NCBI GenBank assembly: GCA_014898415.1 | Contig: RCTD01000003.1 | Span: forward strand, 1,364,001-1,428,000 | Direction of reading: 5' to 3' | DNA: 64,000 nucleotides | Source: Stromatinia cepivora | Taxonomy: Eukaryota; Ascomycota; Leotiomycetes; Helotiales; Sclerotiniaceae | Shown: positions 47,159-59,954 of the stretch, one piece after another | Position numbering within the stretch: position 1 is the stretch's first letter | Layout of the letters: every line of letters begins with the position of its first letter | The notes under the pieces: model-generated | What the model was told of the DNA's origin: nothing | Databases searched by the model: none | Seen by the model: only the letters and a program-made list of their open reading frames with translations | Translations under genes and position numbers: made by a program

Positions 47159-50100
47159 TCATTGATCCAAATTTACTTCTATTACCTTTCTACCAAATTC
47201 AATAGGAATTTCAAATTCCTGAGAAACATCTTTATTGTCCTTTTCATCTCCAATCTTTCTTGAATATTTAACCAAATACTTTGTAACAAACTTCGTATTT
47301 GTAATCGGACTTTTTGATGATTCCTAAATATAATTTGAATAGCAAATAAAGACTTTTGATATTATAAACTTTTATTTAATATTAAAGGAATGATCCTTTC
47401 TTTTATTACTAAATCTTATAAAAGACTTCTTTATTGAAGAGCAATTTATCTGTTCTTCATTTAATTTACAATCCGTATTAGAAATTGAAATGGTACTTTA
47501 TAATCCAAAAGATTTAATTAAGAACAGATTGAATAGTATTACAGATTAATTCTGAATCGGTTCTTGTTTTACAATTTCTTTTTTTTTCCTAATGAGCTTT
47601 TTTGATATAGATTGAGGTTTTTCAATAAAGGATTCTTTATCAATTAGATTCATAATCTTTTAATTGCCAGCGTTTTCTTTGTTAAAGAATTCATCATCTT
47701 CGAGGTTTTTATCGCAAAGAGTTTCTTGCTTTTATAAAAATGTATTATAATCTACAAATAATGATCGATCTCTTTATTGCTTTTCCTTATCTTGGAATAT
47801 TTTAAATTGAATAACTAGATCTGTTATTACAAAATTATATTATCGTTTATATCAAAGTTCGAATTCATTATTGTTGACTTTGAACAATCTATTTGTTATT
47901 TCTTTAACAATATTAAAATCCCAAAATAAATATTCTAAAAGGATTATAAAAAGATAATCTTATAGAACAAAATTAATATTAAAAGAAAAAAATTGAAGAT
48001 TATAAAGGTTTTTTTTATTAAATTCGTTTAATTCAAAAAAAAAAAATCTGATTTTGAAGAGATCTCTAAAGATTTTTGTAAAAACTATTATCCTTTATAT
48101 TCTTTTCATTCGAAATTATAATTAGATAGAAGATCGATATTAAAATCGATCTATAGAATCCAAAAGAATTAATATATCTCAAAATGGCATTTGATCGAAT
48201 TATAATTGCCTGGGATTCAGGCCTAATTAGAATCTTTTAACGAAACTAATTCTTTTGTTCAGCTTTATAGAAAACTTCCCTTTTTATTGTTTAATTAAGA
48301 TTATATTATAATTGATAAATGAAAGAATACTTCTTTAGAAATTCCTGAATTAAATTATTGTTGTTATTCAATTCATAAAAAACAAGAATTTGATACTCTT
48401 TATAAAAGCTTTTAATCGATTTCTCTGATTTAGAAAAATCGATTATGATAATTATTTTTTTTGAAACTTCTTTTCGTTTATCCTTAAAAATTAGATAGAA
48501 AAGGTTAAAAAAGGAATAACAAAGGTTAAACTTTTTATTATAATCAGGAAAATATAATACAAATAAAGATATTGGTACAAAATGGAACTCTTTATCTTTT
48601 TGAGTATGGATAATGGTATATTATAAAACAGAATCATATCTTAAAAGAAATTGAATGATCGAAAAATAGCAATTCGGGAATGGATCTTCTTTAAAGATTT
48701 TGCGGAAATATTATTTATAGATAGCAAAAATATCTTCATAAACATTTCGCAAATCGAATTTATCTTTTTGTTCAAAGATATACTGAAATAAAAGGATATA
48801 TAGGGTAAATTGGTTTTCAAAGGATTCTCCGTTTAATGATTCTAATAGAAAAAGATTATCTTTGAAAGCTTTATTAGAGTTAAAGGAATAAAAGTTTTCT
48901 ATTAAACCAAATCGATTAAAACTGAAGATTTACTTTGATTATTCTAAAGCTAAGGATTGATGCAAACAAAACTAAGGGTAGAATACCCCTGTCAACCTTA
49001 TTTCGTCAATATATTTTCGGTTCCTAATAACAATAATTAATCTGTTTCGTAATTCCTTAATTGAAATATACTTCGATTTTAAATCGAGGAGCTTTGCTAG
49101 GATATACAAATAGTATATATATAAAGTATCTATAATGATTTGTTCTTTTAATAATACAACAATTTTCCATCCTATTTGATCAGTAATATATCTATTGTCC
49201 ATTAAAGAGTACCATTCCTTTTCAAGCTGGTAATCTAAATTACAAAAACAGTTTTTCAGTTTCTATAAAGAATTTAAGATTATCTTAAAATTGTCGGAAA
49301 TTGAATTGTTATCATTTAAAACAAATTCAGTATTGTAATTAATCATATAATAACAAAGTACGAATCTATCCAAAATAAATAGATGAAAAGGAGCTTTTTT
49401 CGAAAGATCAAAATGATAACCTTTCTTTTCTTATTTATCGATATTCGCAATTGTAGATTCCGAAATTGATATAATCGCTTGGGAATAAAGGAGTCGGTAT
49501 GTATAAAGAGTATTTGGTATAATAATTACTTTTAATTGTTTTTCAATATTAGATTTCTTTTTATCATTATCATTGTTAAAGGGTATCGGGATAGTTTTTG
49601 TAGTAATTATTTCGCAAATAGATTTATCCCCTTATTGAACTTCAAAGGGGTTTTCGTCTTTATAATATTTTTTCAGAAACCTGAGGTTATCGAAAGTAAG
49701 TTTACAGGTTTTGAGGATAGGATTCTGTATAAAATCGTAAAGGAAAGGTATCCAATTTTTCTTATTCTTTATATCGGTTTTTATAATAAATCTATATATA
49801 ATATAGAAATCTATAGGGCTGTATTTTTTGGTTCCCTTGTTTTTCTTTTGTATAAGATATTCGATTATATACCCGTTCAGAAACTTTACAAGAATTTGAG
49901 GATTGAAGTAAGAGATACAATAGATTATATTCATTCTTATTGAAACATTATTTAAACTTATATCTTCCGATTAGAAACGGATGAGAACTTTTCCTTAAAC
50001 AATTGTCCAAATTTTTTCGAGATTTTTAAGATCTTCTTTGACTCTATTATAATGTTATTCAACAAATTGAATTACATTATTGTTTTTAACAAAATAACCA

Positions 50101-50700
50101 GTTTTGGAAAGACCAATTGCTTTATAGAACTTTTAATCTTCGATTCGATCTTTTATTTTATTTACAAAATCTTCAATAAAATCAATAATACTTATAAAGT
50201 AATTGAACCACTATTTAAAAGCATTATATTTTTCCTTAATTTCAAAAGTTTCAATGAATACAAATGCTTCGATTTCGTTATTAAAGAAATAATTCTTGTA
50301 TCAAATAAGAAAAAGGGTGTTATTACTAATAAAACAAAAAACTATAGTCTGATTAGATCCTTGTCCAAATATTATATCAAAACTTAAATAAAAGTTTATA
50401 TAAATAATAAAATAAGTACAAATAAAGAATTGATAACTTCAAATCAAGTTATTAAAGAGAATAGATTTAAAAAGAAAATATTGAATTATTCAAATATTGT
50501 TCAAGAATTGTTTGCAAATTGTTTAAAAGCGAAATCGATGGTATAATAAGTTTTTTTCAAAGAGAATTCAAATACCCTTTTTCTTTCAAGGATTATAAGG
50601 TTTTCTTTGTTGAATTTCTTAATTAATAATTAGAAATTTGTAGTAACAATTTTTCTTCGATTTATTATATTTGCTTTTTTCCTTCTAATTCTATATCGTC
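47159..50700 (-). pseudogene. Unrecognised long reading frame downstream of integrase in Gypsy-4
   Basis: I do not recognise this protein. On the minus strand, after the end of pol at about 50830, one frame can be followed with only scattered stops, nearly all TAA/TAG that could derive from CAA/CAG, from about 50400 to 48971 and on to about 48300. A readable C-terminal part ends in FEIPIEFGRKVIEVNLDQ and a stop at 47159-47161. Landmarks in order are DFVNKIKDRIED, KTGYFVKNNNVIQFVE, LRFLKKYYKDENPFEV, KKGYHFDLSKKAPFHLFILD, LEKEWYSLMDNRYITDQIGW, LYILAKLLDLKSKYISIKEL, LLESLNGESFENQFTLYILL and KEDPFPNCYFSIIQFLLRY. That is about 3.5 kb, or roughly 1,150 codons. Hydrophobic stretches look inflated by mutation to Ile/Phe/Leu and do not prove membrane segments. 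It could be an extra retrotransposon frame, a captured host gene, or remnants of an older insertion. The start is uncertain. Confidence 0.5.
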
Positions 50701-50829
50701 TTATGATTAAGCAAAAAATAATTTTTGATTGTTTATTATCTTTTATTTGGAAAATTATGGATATTTAGAAATTCGGTTCTTTTGGTTTATTTATTCATAC
50801 AAATCCTTAGAATTGTTATCTATAAAGAG

Positions 50830-53800
50830 ATTTGAATATAAGATATATTTCTTGAAATAAATATCTATATAAATTCCATCAAATAAAATACCATTCATTT
50901 TTTCAAAAGTATATATAAAAAGACCCTCCAACTTTTTTGTTATTTTGTAAAATCTGTACTATTTGAAAACAAATTTTGTATTACAAAACATATCGATTTT
51001 TGATCAGAAATTGTAATATAGAATTATATTTCTAATTCGAATATTCTTATTTAGTATTTTGCAATCGAAATTATATCGAAGTTTACTATTTTCTCTATAA
51101 TATTGTTTGTAAAGGATTGTTTTTTCAATATCTTCATTTAGTATTTTTAATTATTATATTTTAATGATTAATAAATCTTCCCGAATTTGTATACTTTTTT
51201 AATTAAGGATCCTTTAAATTGTATATATAGTTTCAAAAAGCAATATAGTTTTTCGCCTATAGATCAATTCAAATGGTATTTTATTTGTTGGTTTGTGAAT
51301 TGAGATATGATCAACGAATAGTATTGTTTCCAATTATTCAGATTATTTATACCCTTTTTGTGATAGGCGGGAAAGTGTTTTCGCGATAGGATAATGATCT
51401 TTTTCCATTATTCCATTGGTTTGTAGATAATAGGTTGATATCTTGATTTTGTTGACTCTGTATTTTTCGTAATAAGTAAATACAGCGTCTTTGTTTTTAG
51501 ATCCTCTATTTATAATGATTTCTTCAAAGAGATTATAACGATAAACTATTTTATAAAGGAATTTGGCAATCGCTTTTGAAATAGTATTCTATAAAGCTTT
51601 AGTTTTTATTTAATTATTCAAATCTTTTCATAAAACAACAAAGCATTTGAATCTATAGTCATCAAGCATTTTTATAATATCTATATCAATTTTATATTAA
51701 ATATCTAAAATCTAAATAGCAATCATTAATTCATTTATTTATTTAAATAATCTGAATTGATAAATAGAGCAAAAAGTCATCCAATTTTTTATATCCTTGT
51801 ATATTCCATTCTATCAATAACAATTGTATATTTTAATATACAATGATTCTAAACCTTTATGATTTAGTTTTTCATATATTCGAATTATAATTTTTGCCTT
51901 TTCGATTAAATTGTTATCTATTATTATATAGATGAAAGATAATCCGTTTCTTTGGATTCTGAATAAGTAATGATCCTTTATATAGAAATTGAGAGTTTCC
52001 TTTTTGAAAGCTTGCTAATCCTTTATTGGTATATTTTTAGGTCTTTATAGTGTAATGATATACTGAACGATTATTTGTATCCTTTCATTTCCGTCTTCCA
52101 AAATTTGAAATAATCTTAAAATTTTGGAGTTATTTATATTCACTATTAGATCTATCTGTAATAAGTTTAGGTTTGCAATAATTGAATCATTAATATCCTT
52201 TTCATATTCCTTATCAATATTGTTCGAAACAATTCGTGATCGTTGTAACAAAGCATCTGCAATAATGTTTTTGTTTTCAGGAATATATTTGATGTTAAAG
52301 TTGAAGAACCTGATTTAAGCAATCCATTTTGTGATCAAAGCATTAGATAGATTTGTAATTGTTTTATTTAGTTGAATTACAAATATATTTGTATTAGTTT
52401 CTAAAAGGAAATAAACATTATAGAAATCTTTTTTACATTTTTACAAAGTTTTGAATACTTTTTTGTATTCTCTTTTAATAGTATTATAATTCCGTTCAAT
52501 ATAATTCCATATATCATTTTTATATCTAACAATAATACGAGACTTATTATCGTACATTTGATTTAGAACAGTTCCTTATCCTATTAAGTTAGTATCAATA
52601 GCAAATACAATAATTCCGGCTTCAAATGAATAAATCAATGAAAGAAGGATTAAGGCTGAAGTTAATTTGTTTTTTAGCAAAATTATTGTAATATTATAAT
52701 TAACAGTTTAAATGAATTCTATATCTTTCTTTAATAATATATAAAAAAGCTTTATAATAATAACGAAATTCTTTATCCAAAATCAATAGAAAACATATAT
52801 TCCAAAGAATATTCTAATTTTATAATTGTTCGAATAAGATGGTTATTCAAGTATTTTGATGATTTTGATAATATCGGGATTTCTTCCTTCAGAATTGGTA
52901 TAATAATCTACAATTCGGATTCTATTGTAATATTATTTGGATTTGATATCGATAGTATATTTTATATGTTTAATACATTTTATTGTAGTATTCAGGTTTT
53001 TCAAATGCTTGATAACGAATTTCCTTAATCCAGGTTCAACTTTAGCTTCATTATATCGAATTCTGGGATCCTTAATTCCAATATTATCCAAATAAAATAT
53101 AACAATATCAGATATGATATTCTATAATATCTTTGATATAATCCTTATAAATTGAACAATCGAATTAGTAATCCTTTGTAATAGAATAATGAATTTTATC
53201 AAATTAAGAGGGGTTATGATAATAATAATATCTTTACTTTTTTTATTTAGAGGTATTTAATTATATTCAAAAAGAAGTCAATCAAGGATATTAATAAGTA
53301 TCCAATTATTTGTTCAATAAATTCCTTTAAGTTTGGAAGTATATTTGTATTTCGCAAGGTTATAGTATTTGTTTTTGTCATTATAACAATGATATAATAT
53401 TTACCAGTTTTATTCTTCTTAATTAAATATTAAGGATTTTGATACAATCCTTTTTCTTCCTTTAATATATTTTGTTTGATATAATCTCTTATTATTTCGA
53501 TAACTATTAGTAAAAAGGCTTTAGGGGGTACGAAATTAGGAGTTTGTTAAATCTTATATAATATTATCTTGATAATCTATAATAAGGTAATTGAAGGTTT
53601 GATACTGTTAATTTCAATTTAATCAAAAATTAATATTGCTTTTCGATTCTATAATAATATAAGAAGAAGTTCCTTTTTATATTCCCAAAGTATATTTTCG
53701 ATGTTTAACAATATTAAACGTTCTTATATCAATCAGAAACCTTCAAGTCTAATATTGAAGTATGGTATTAAATATTTCGAAAAGAAACCTGATAATTGAT

Positions 53801-54700
53801 ATTTAAAATGTTTTGTATATTCCAATTCCAGTCAATTAAGGTTACCTTTTGGGATCTCTTTATCGATATATTTTGTTTCATCTGAAGATTTTATTTTGTT
53901 CTTTTTTTTCTTATATATATTGTTGATTAGAATAAGAATTTCGGATTTGATATTGATTAATTTCTTCTAGGTATTGCTTTCTATTCTAAATTCTTTCAAA
54001 TCAAAATGAATATTATTAATAGCAAAATATTCCTGAAATCCTTCTAATTCCGAATCCTTAATATTGTCAAATATATTTTTGATATCAAAATCAAGATTAA
54101 TTCGAATAGTATTTATATTAAGCTTTATAGAATTTAAAACTATTTTAAAATTTGGAATACCAATTAGGAGTTCTAAGAAATGATTTTTAACGAATTCTTC
54201 AAATTTCCTTTCATTTTTAATAGCATTTAGGACTTTTGAAAGATCATTAATATAATCCCTAGGATTTGCATTGTTTATTCTTTTCCTGGCTTTTCAAAAT
54301 CAACCTTTATAACATTTATTTTATATTTTGATTTAATCGTTTAGCAATCAACCCTATCAATACTATTATTATCAATAATCTATATAATCTATTTATCTCC
54401 TTCGTATTCAAAATCAATCTTTTCTGCAAACAAATATAGTATCCCCAACAATAATAGATCTTTAGCATTATTCAAGATAAAGATATCGATGATATTCTTA
54501 ATTTCTTCAAAATTGACTTCCATATCTTCAATCAATTTATATAAGATAATGATATTCCTATCAAAGATAATCATTATTACCTTATATTCGCATATTATAA
54601 ATCCTAATTCTTTTGCAACTTTTAGATTCATTATATTGATTGTCGATCCCGAATCGACAATACTATTAATCTTAACATTCTTACCCGCAAAGATTATAAT
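50830..54700 (-). pseudogene. Gypsy-4 pol (protease, RT, RNase H, integrase), decayed
   Basis: The aspartic protease is well preserved at about 54690-54389: VDSGSTINIM with the catalytic DSG, then VAKELGF and LLLLGILYLF. Reverse transcriptase runs from about 53520 (KQNILKEEKGLYQNP) to the catalytic block at 53083-53094, which reads YLDN followed by IGIKDPR, so the second catalytic Asp is lost. RNase H ends near 52240 with IPENKNIIADALLQR. The integrase near 51350-51550 reads INRGSKNKDAVF and STYYLQTNGIMEKDHYPIAKTL, the ANGMIERGHKPI-type motif of one class of fungal Gypsy elements. The chromodomain-proximal tail (YTFEKMNGILFDGIY) ends near 50850. Confidence 0.85.
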
Positions 54701-55399
54701 GATAATAGATATATTATATATTTCTTTTGATTAATAACTAAAAAAGATGTTTAAATGATTAATAATTGCTAAAATTGTTATAGTTTTTTCGATAGGAATT
54801 TCTGAATTTCTGAAAAGCTTTCTTCGTTCTTCGATATCTACAATTAATACTTTTTTGAAAGTTTGTTTAAAAAGATCTGGTATATATATAAAAGCAATCC
54901 CAATTGTTATTGGGATTTCGATTCTACAAATCCATTCTAAGATTTCTATCAGGGATTTTGTAATATAAGTAATAATTAATACTTATTTCTTTATTTTTAA
55001 AGATCTAATATAAGAATTGAATATTCTATCCTCTTATATTATACCATTCTCATCGAATTCAGAAAAGCCCTCCCCTTTTTGAGATTCTTCTGCTTCGTCT
55101 TCTTCGCTTTCATCAATATTCATAATTTCATTTTTATTAAAGAATTCTTTCTTTAACCTTTTCCTTTCAATTTGATCTATTATTCTAAACAATACCTTTC
55201 GAAAAGTACTTGACGATTTTTGAAACTTATCAATTCTATTCTATTCTATTGATTTGGACTTCTTAGATAATTAACTTTATAATCTTAAAGCTTCTTTAGG
55301 CTGGGTAATTGTATTAACATTGATAATTTCCTTTTCTTGATGATTGATATTATTTACAAATATACCCCTTACAATTTCGATATTAGAGATTCCGAAATT

Positions 55400-56503
55400 C
55401 GACAAATCATTTTCAGTATTAGGTTTCTTCAATCGCTTTTTTTACTAGCTAAACCTATAAATTTTTATGTACATTTCAATTTGATAGTTTTTTGAGGAAT
55501 CCTTTTATTTGAAGATTAGGGAAAGATTGGGATATCCTTTAAGACTAAATATGAAGATTCTGTATTTGTTATAATAACATAATTCAGTATTAATATTATT
55601 AATCTTTTTAGGGCAATTTTGTTTTATAATATAATCATTATTATAAGAAGGTCTTTCAAAATAATAATAATAAAGATAATCCTTTTTATAAGTTCTATTT
55701 ATATCAAAAAGAATTCCCTTTTATTTATTTTGAATAAAATAATTATTATATTTTGTATTACCTTTTTAATGAATAATTTGATATTATAATAACGAGAAAG
55801 ATAATTTCGAATTCCTTATATCTTTGATTCTTGCTTTTAAATAATTTATATTAAGTTTATCCAAAAGGTTAATGATTTCATCTATAATATCTTTTATCTC
55901 CCGTTCTTAAGAATAAGGTTTTGTATTAATATCGAAAACAAATGGGGTTTTCATATATTCATATATAACTTGGGAAACAATAGTCTAATAAGATTTAGAT
56001 CTTTCATAAATTCGGATAACAGAATCCTTAGCAAAGTATCATTTATAAATTTCGTTTATCATTCTTTTAAAGTTCATAAAAGCAGAATTATCAAGATCAA
56101 TTTTAAACTATCTAACAATCTTTTTTTTCATTTAAGTATACAAACTATACAAGAATATCCTTCCAATTTCGAATTTGGTGATTATATAATTATTAATGAG
56201 TTGAGTAGCTGAAAATGTGAATTTGGTAATATAGTTCTTCATCATTATTGAATTTATATTATAATCCTTTTTATTTTTGTTATATTGATTATCAACAAAT
56301 TGATTAAGAAAGTTTTGGATGTTTATTATTTGCTGGATATCATAGTCACGAAAGTATCGGAGTAATATTGATTTTAACCCTTTTTTCCAATTATATCTAA
56401 TAGGATTATATTCCGGTATAAATTTGATTTGGATAACAATAATATAATCGTAATACCAAAAAAAATCGAATTCGTATTTCCTTATCGGATATACTGTAAT
56501 CAA
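55400..56503 (-). pseudogene. Gypsy-4 gag-like region, decayed
   Basis: The frame at 56503-56132 resembles a gag capsid segment: LLRYFRDYDIQQI, FVDNQYNKN, and FEIGRIFLYSL at the end, matching the usual large-helix pattern ending in FxxGL. A former zinc knuckle may lie near 55480-55430, but the expected cysteines read as tyrosines or stops, so this is not certain. Confidence 0.5.
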
Positions 56504-57621
56504 TTTGTGGGATATCCCAAATTATAAGGAAATCAAATACATCAATCCTATTAAAAATAAGGGCAACAATACTCCTAATATATAGTATAATAGGGAATAT
56601 ATATATATGATCTTTAATACAAACAGCAAATGGAATTTTTGATGAGTTTTGCTGTTGTTAGTTTATTTCTTTTTCTTTTTTGGTTTTCTTTGTTTTTTTT
56701 TCTTTTTTAGTAGAATTTCTGTTATCATTAATAGAGAGTTCTTTAATGAATTCAAAAGGATCGATAATTGGAATAACAATATTATCCTTTGATTCTTGAA
56801 AAGCATCTTATGGGAGATTTAATCTTGTAAACAGATCAAAGTTATTTATTATATTATTATAATTTGATTGAAAAGTATTTGATTCGTTAGAATCTAATTC
56901 AATATTTGATTCTTGATAGTTTTTAATATTTATAATTTTCTTTTGATAAATCTTTAAGAAAAGAAAAAGGTATATATAATCTTTCTTAAGGTTTTCCTTT
57001 TTCCAAAAGAATGTATGAATCTCAAATTCTTTAGTTAAAAGTTTTTTAAGATATATCTTAAATTTTTGGTTGTTGATATCAAGGATGATAATTTAATATA
57101 TTATACTTAATCCTTTTTATTATTTTAATATATATTTAAGTATTCAAATAATTCTAAAAATATATAAAGTATTCAAGGTCCTTCAATATAATTGATCATA
57201 TTCAATCAAAATCGTTCTTAAGATTAAAGTTTTCTTATTTGCAAAAATAAATGATTCGTTTATAAATAAGGATTTCATTATATTTGAAATTTTAATATAC
57301 TTTTAATATTATTAGTTACATCCCTGAATAGGATCTTTATTGATATATTCCTTTTAAAGTAAAGAATAAAATAATGGTTCTGCTGAAAAATGATTTGTCT
57401 TCGATATAATGGATGAGTACGAATAAGGGAACTTCGATGATCAAAACTTCCTTATTTAGAATTTGATAATCCTACATTTTTGAAAAAGTTATTCTTTCAG
57501 GATCAATCCCATTCCTTTATTTACAAGCTGTTAATTCTACTTTCTTTTCAATCATAGTTTCTTTACAGATATATTTGTATAATATAAACTATACAATTCG
57601 AATCCCTATATAGATTATTAT

Positions 57622-57913
57622 TATGAAAAAAGTAGATCGAGATATATATATCCCGATAGTATATTGTAAAGGGAAATGGGAATTGGAATTGATCAAATTA
57701 TATTGTAAAGATTTCAAATAGTAAAACTAATAGATTTAAACAATGGTTTGGATTGTATATAAATGGGGTACAAAAAGACTAATGGAAAAACGATTGATTC
57801 TTTTCAAGGAGAAGGGAGCAAAGCCCTCTCTTATATCTAACTACGAAGAGTTATATGACTATATGACTACGAACTAGCTACGTGTTAGGCCTTGATATCC
57901 CAACTTTCTCACA
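57622..57913 (-). repeat. 5' LTR of Gypsy-4
   Basis: The outer end keeps CTACGAACTAGCTACGTG; the inner end is mutated (TATGAAAAAAGTAGATCG where the mate has TGTGAAAGAGGTAGGTCG). Confidence 0.92.
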
Positions 57914-58229
57914 ATATATACTCAAACTCCTATATATTCCACAAATTCTAGATATACGCTTATATTTCTACCTATATATATATACTTATAATACAATTTA
58001 TAAAATTGTTTTCCCTTTATTAAAACCCTTTTTGAAAGAACCCTTTATAGCTTTTTAAAGATATTCATATTTAAATAATATTCTCCTCGATTTTATTTCA
58101 TTTCTCAATAATAAAATCAATCAACTCTATAATCGACGAATTACAAATCAAAATAATATAATAATATAAAAAGATTACTTTCCTATACTTTTTATTTTCT
58201 AATTCGATTAAACTTTATTTCAAAATCTT

Positions 58230-59263
58230 ATCTTTTTAATTCAGAAAAGTTCAATGGAAATATATAAAAGTTCGATATCTGATTTCCTTCAATCAAAATT
58301 AAACTTCAAATAAATAATACTATAATCAACAATTCCATTACTCAATTTTATTATATTTATTTTAATCTTGAATCTCAAATTCAAATTATAATATTACTAT
58401 AACTTTCATTCATTGATTAAATCATTCTCTTTAATTACAATATAATCCTTAATCAACTCTTTAAAGTTTATAATAACCCTAACAAAATTCAAAAAACTAA
58501 AGATCATCTTTATATTCTAAAATAAAGCATTGATTTATTATATACTTATATTACAAAATTCGAAAGAATCTTATACAAAACTTATAATCAAAATTGATCC
58601 GATTCGAATAAGATATCTATCTTCTGTAATAAACTCAATTCAACTTTATATAATCAATTTGCTCAATAACTCAATTTATTCTATTCCTATTCTGAATTCG
58701 TACAAATTATATAATAATTAATTGTTCATTCGATCAATAATTTCATTCTTAATAAAATTACTAACTTTACTCTTTATATATTGTAATACTCTAATTTTCA
58801 TTCTCAAAATCGTTTCGATCTAATAAATATATCTAATATTAATTATACTTTAAATATACTCGATTCTAATCTCACCCTAATACTACTACCAAAAGTATCC
58901 CCTCAATTTCAATAATTGAAAACTCCCAAATTCATTCTACAAAAACAAACTCGTTTTCACAAAGAAAACAAATATACAAAATATAGATCCTTATACCATT
59001 GAATTCATATTTACTATTTGAATTTATATAATGAAATACATAATTCATTTAACCCAATTAATCATTCTATACTAATTACTTTGAATAATAATGATACAGA
59101 TTCAGAATAGAATAAAGAAAAAATGAAAAAGGAATTAAAGAATTTAATATATTTGAAAAACATAATCGATAAATATACTTTTTCTAATCGAATAGAAGAA
59201 ACAACGGATATCATTGAATTTATATATTTAGTCAAATTGACAAATAAAATTAATAATTCATAG
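58230..59263 (+). pseudogene. Gag-like protein of family 2, decayed
   Basis: The plus-strand frame begins around KFNGNI and KFDI, then SITQFYYIYFNLESQIQ, clearly similar to the minus-strand gag of family 1 (STIQFYYIYLNFKSHIQ). The C-terminal part reads NNNDTDSE, then KNIIDKYTFSNRIEETTD, ending NNS and a stop at 59261-59263, just before the polypurine tract. The two families thus share a related gag but have unrelated LTR interiors. Several stops replace Trp/Gln. Confidence 0.65.
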
Positions 59264-59954
59264 TTATAATTGTTTTCGAGTTCTTTTATATCATTCATTT
59301 AAAATATTCAGAATGAACTTTTATATAAAAGGGAATAGTATTATATATACATACAATATAATCGATTCGAGCCCTAATCAGAATATAGCATTCCCCGAAT
59401 AAACTAAGTGAACTCTCGGCCTATATATATATAATCATGTAATTCTACCTTTCGATCTGTAGCTTTTAATTCTAAGAGATACTCAAGTTATTCGGCCGTT
59501 GTATCACAATATTATTTACAATTTATTTATAAACATTCAATTATCTGATAACTTTCCAAATAATATTTTATTTTAATAATACCTTTTTAAATGAATCTTT
59601 ATAAACATTATACTCAGAAAAAAAGATCTATTCTAATTTAATCGATAAAAATATAAATCCCTTTAAAAGTGTATCATCACTTTTACAATATAATGAATTC
59701 TACTTTCTGTATATTCCGAATTTTCGAAGATCTATTCTAGAGAGCCCTTTTCTTCTTTTAAATTATTTCAAAGATCCTTCGAAGAAAATATAAATACAGA
59801 TTTTTATAATGTTATTATTGAAAAAAAGAAAATTAATAAAAAAAAGATTCTAATATATAAAACCAATATTTTTAACAATTCAATTGTTCTTTTTGATTCA
59901 TTATTATAATTACAAGATTTTTATATAATAATTATAAATTTGAAAAGGGAAAAT

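Larger units (their letters stand above)
46695..57913 (-). mobile_element. LTR retrotransposon Gypsy-4, 11.2 kb, with extra 3' reading frame
   Basis: 292-bp LTRs lie at 46695-46986 and 57622-57913. The flanks read ATATAT on both sides (46689-46694 and 57914-57919), so the exact end is ambiguous by one base. The minus strand next to the left LTR reads AAAAAAGGGAAGAG, a polypurine tract, so the left LTR is the 3' LTR. The element belongs to a different Gypsy lineage from Gypsy-1/2/3: LTR ends, integrase motif and length all differ. Confidence 0.92.
46481..59508 (+). mobile_element. Gag-only LTR element, family 2, split by Gypsy-4
   Basis: 170-bp LTRs lie at 46481-46650 and 59339-59508, flanked by ATATT (46476-46480 and 59509-59513). 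The LTR runs TGTTACGTATACGTAC to CGGCCGTTGTATCACA. AAAAGGGAATAG precedes the right LTR, so the element is plus-oriented. Removing Gypsy-4 leaves about 1.8 kb, with room for gag only. Its LTR is unlike that of family 1 apart from the termini. Confidence 0.9.

Noticed and set aside
49536..50387. Plus-strand frames of 135 and 111 codons in Gypsy-4
   Set aside because: They are the reverse complement of the longer minus-strand frame, which agrees with the element's orientation and continues over kilobases.
59062..59298. Minus-strand 78-codon frame
   Set aside because: It is the shadow of the plus-strand gag C-terminus of the family 2 element.
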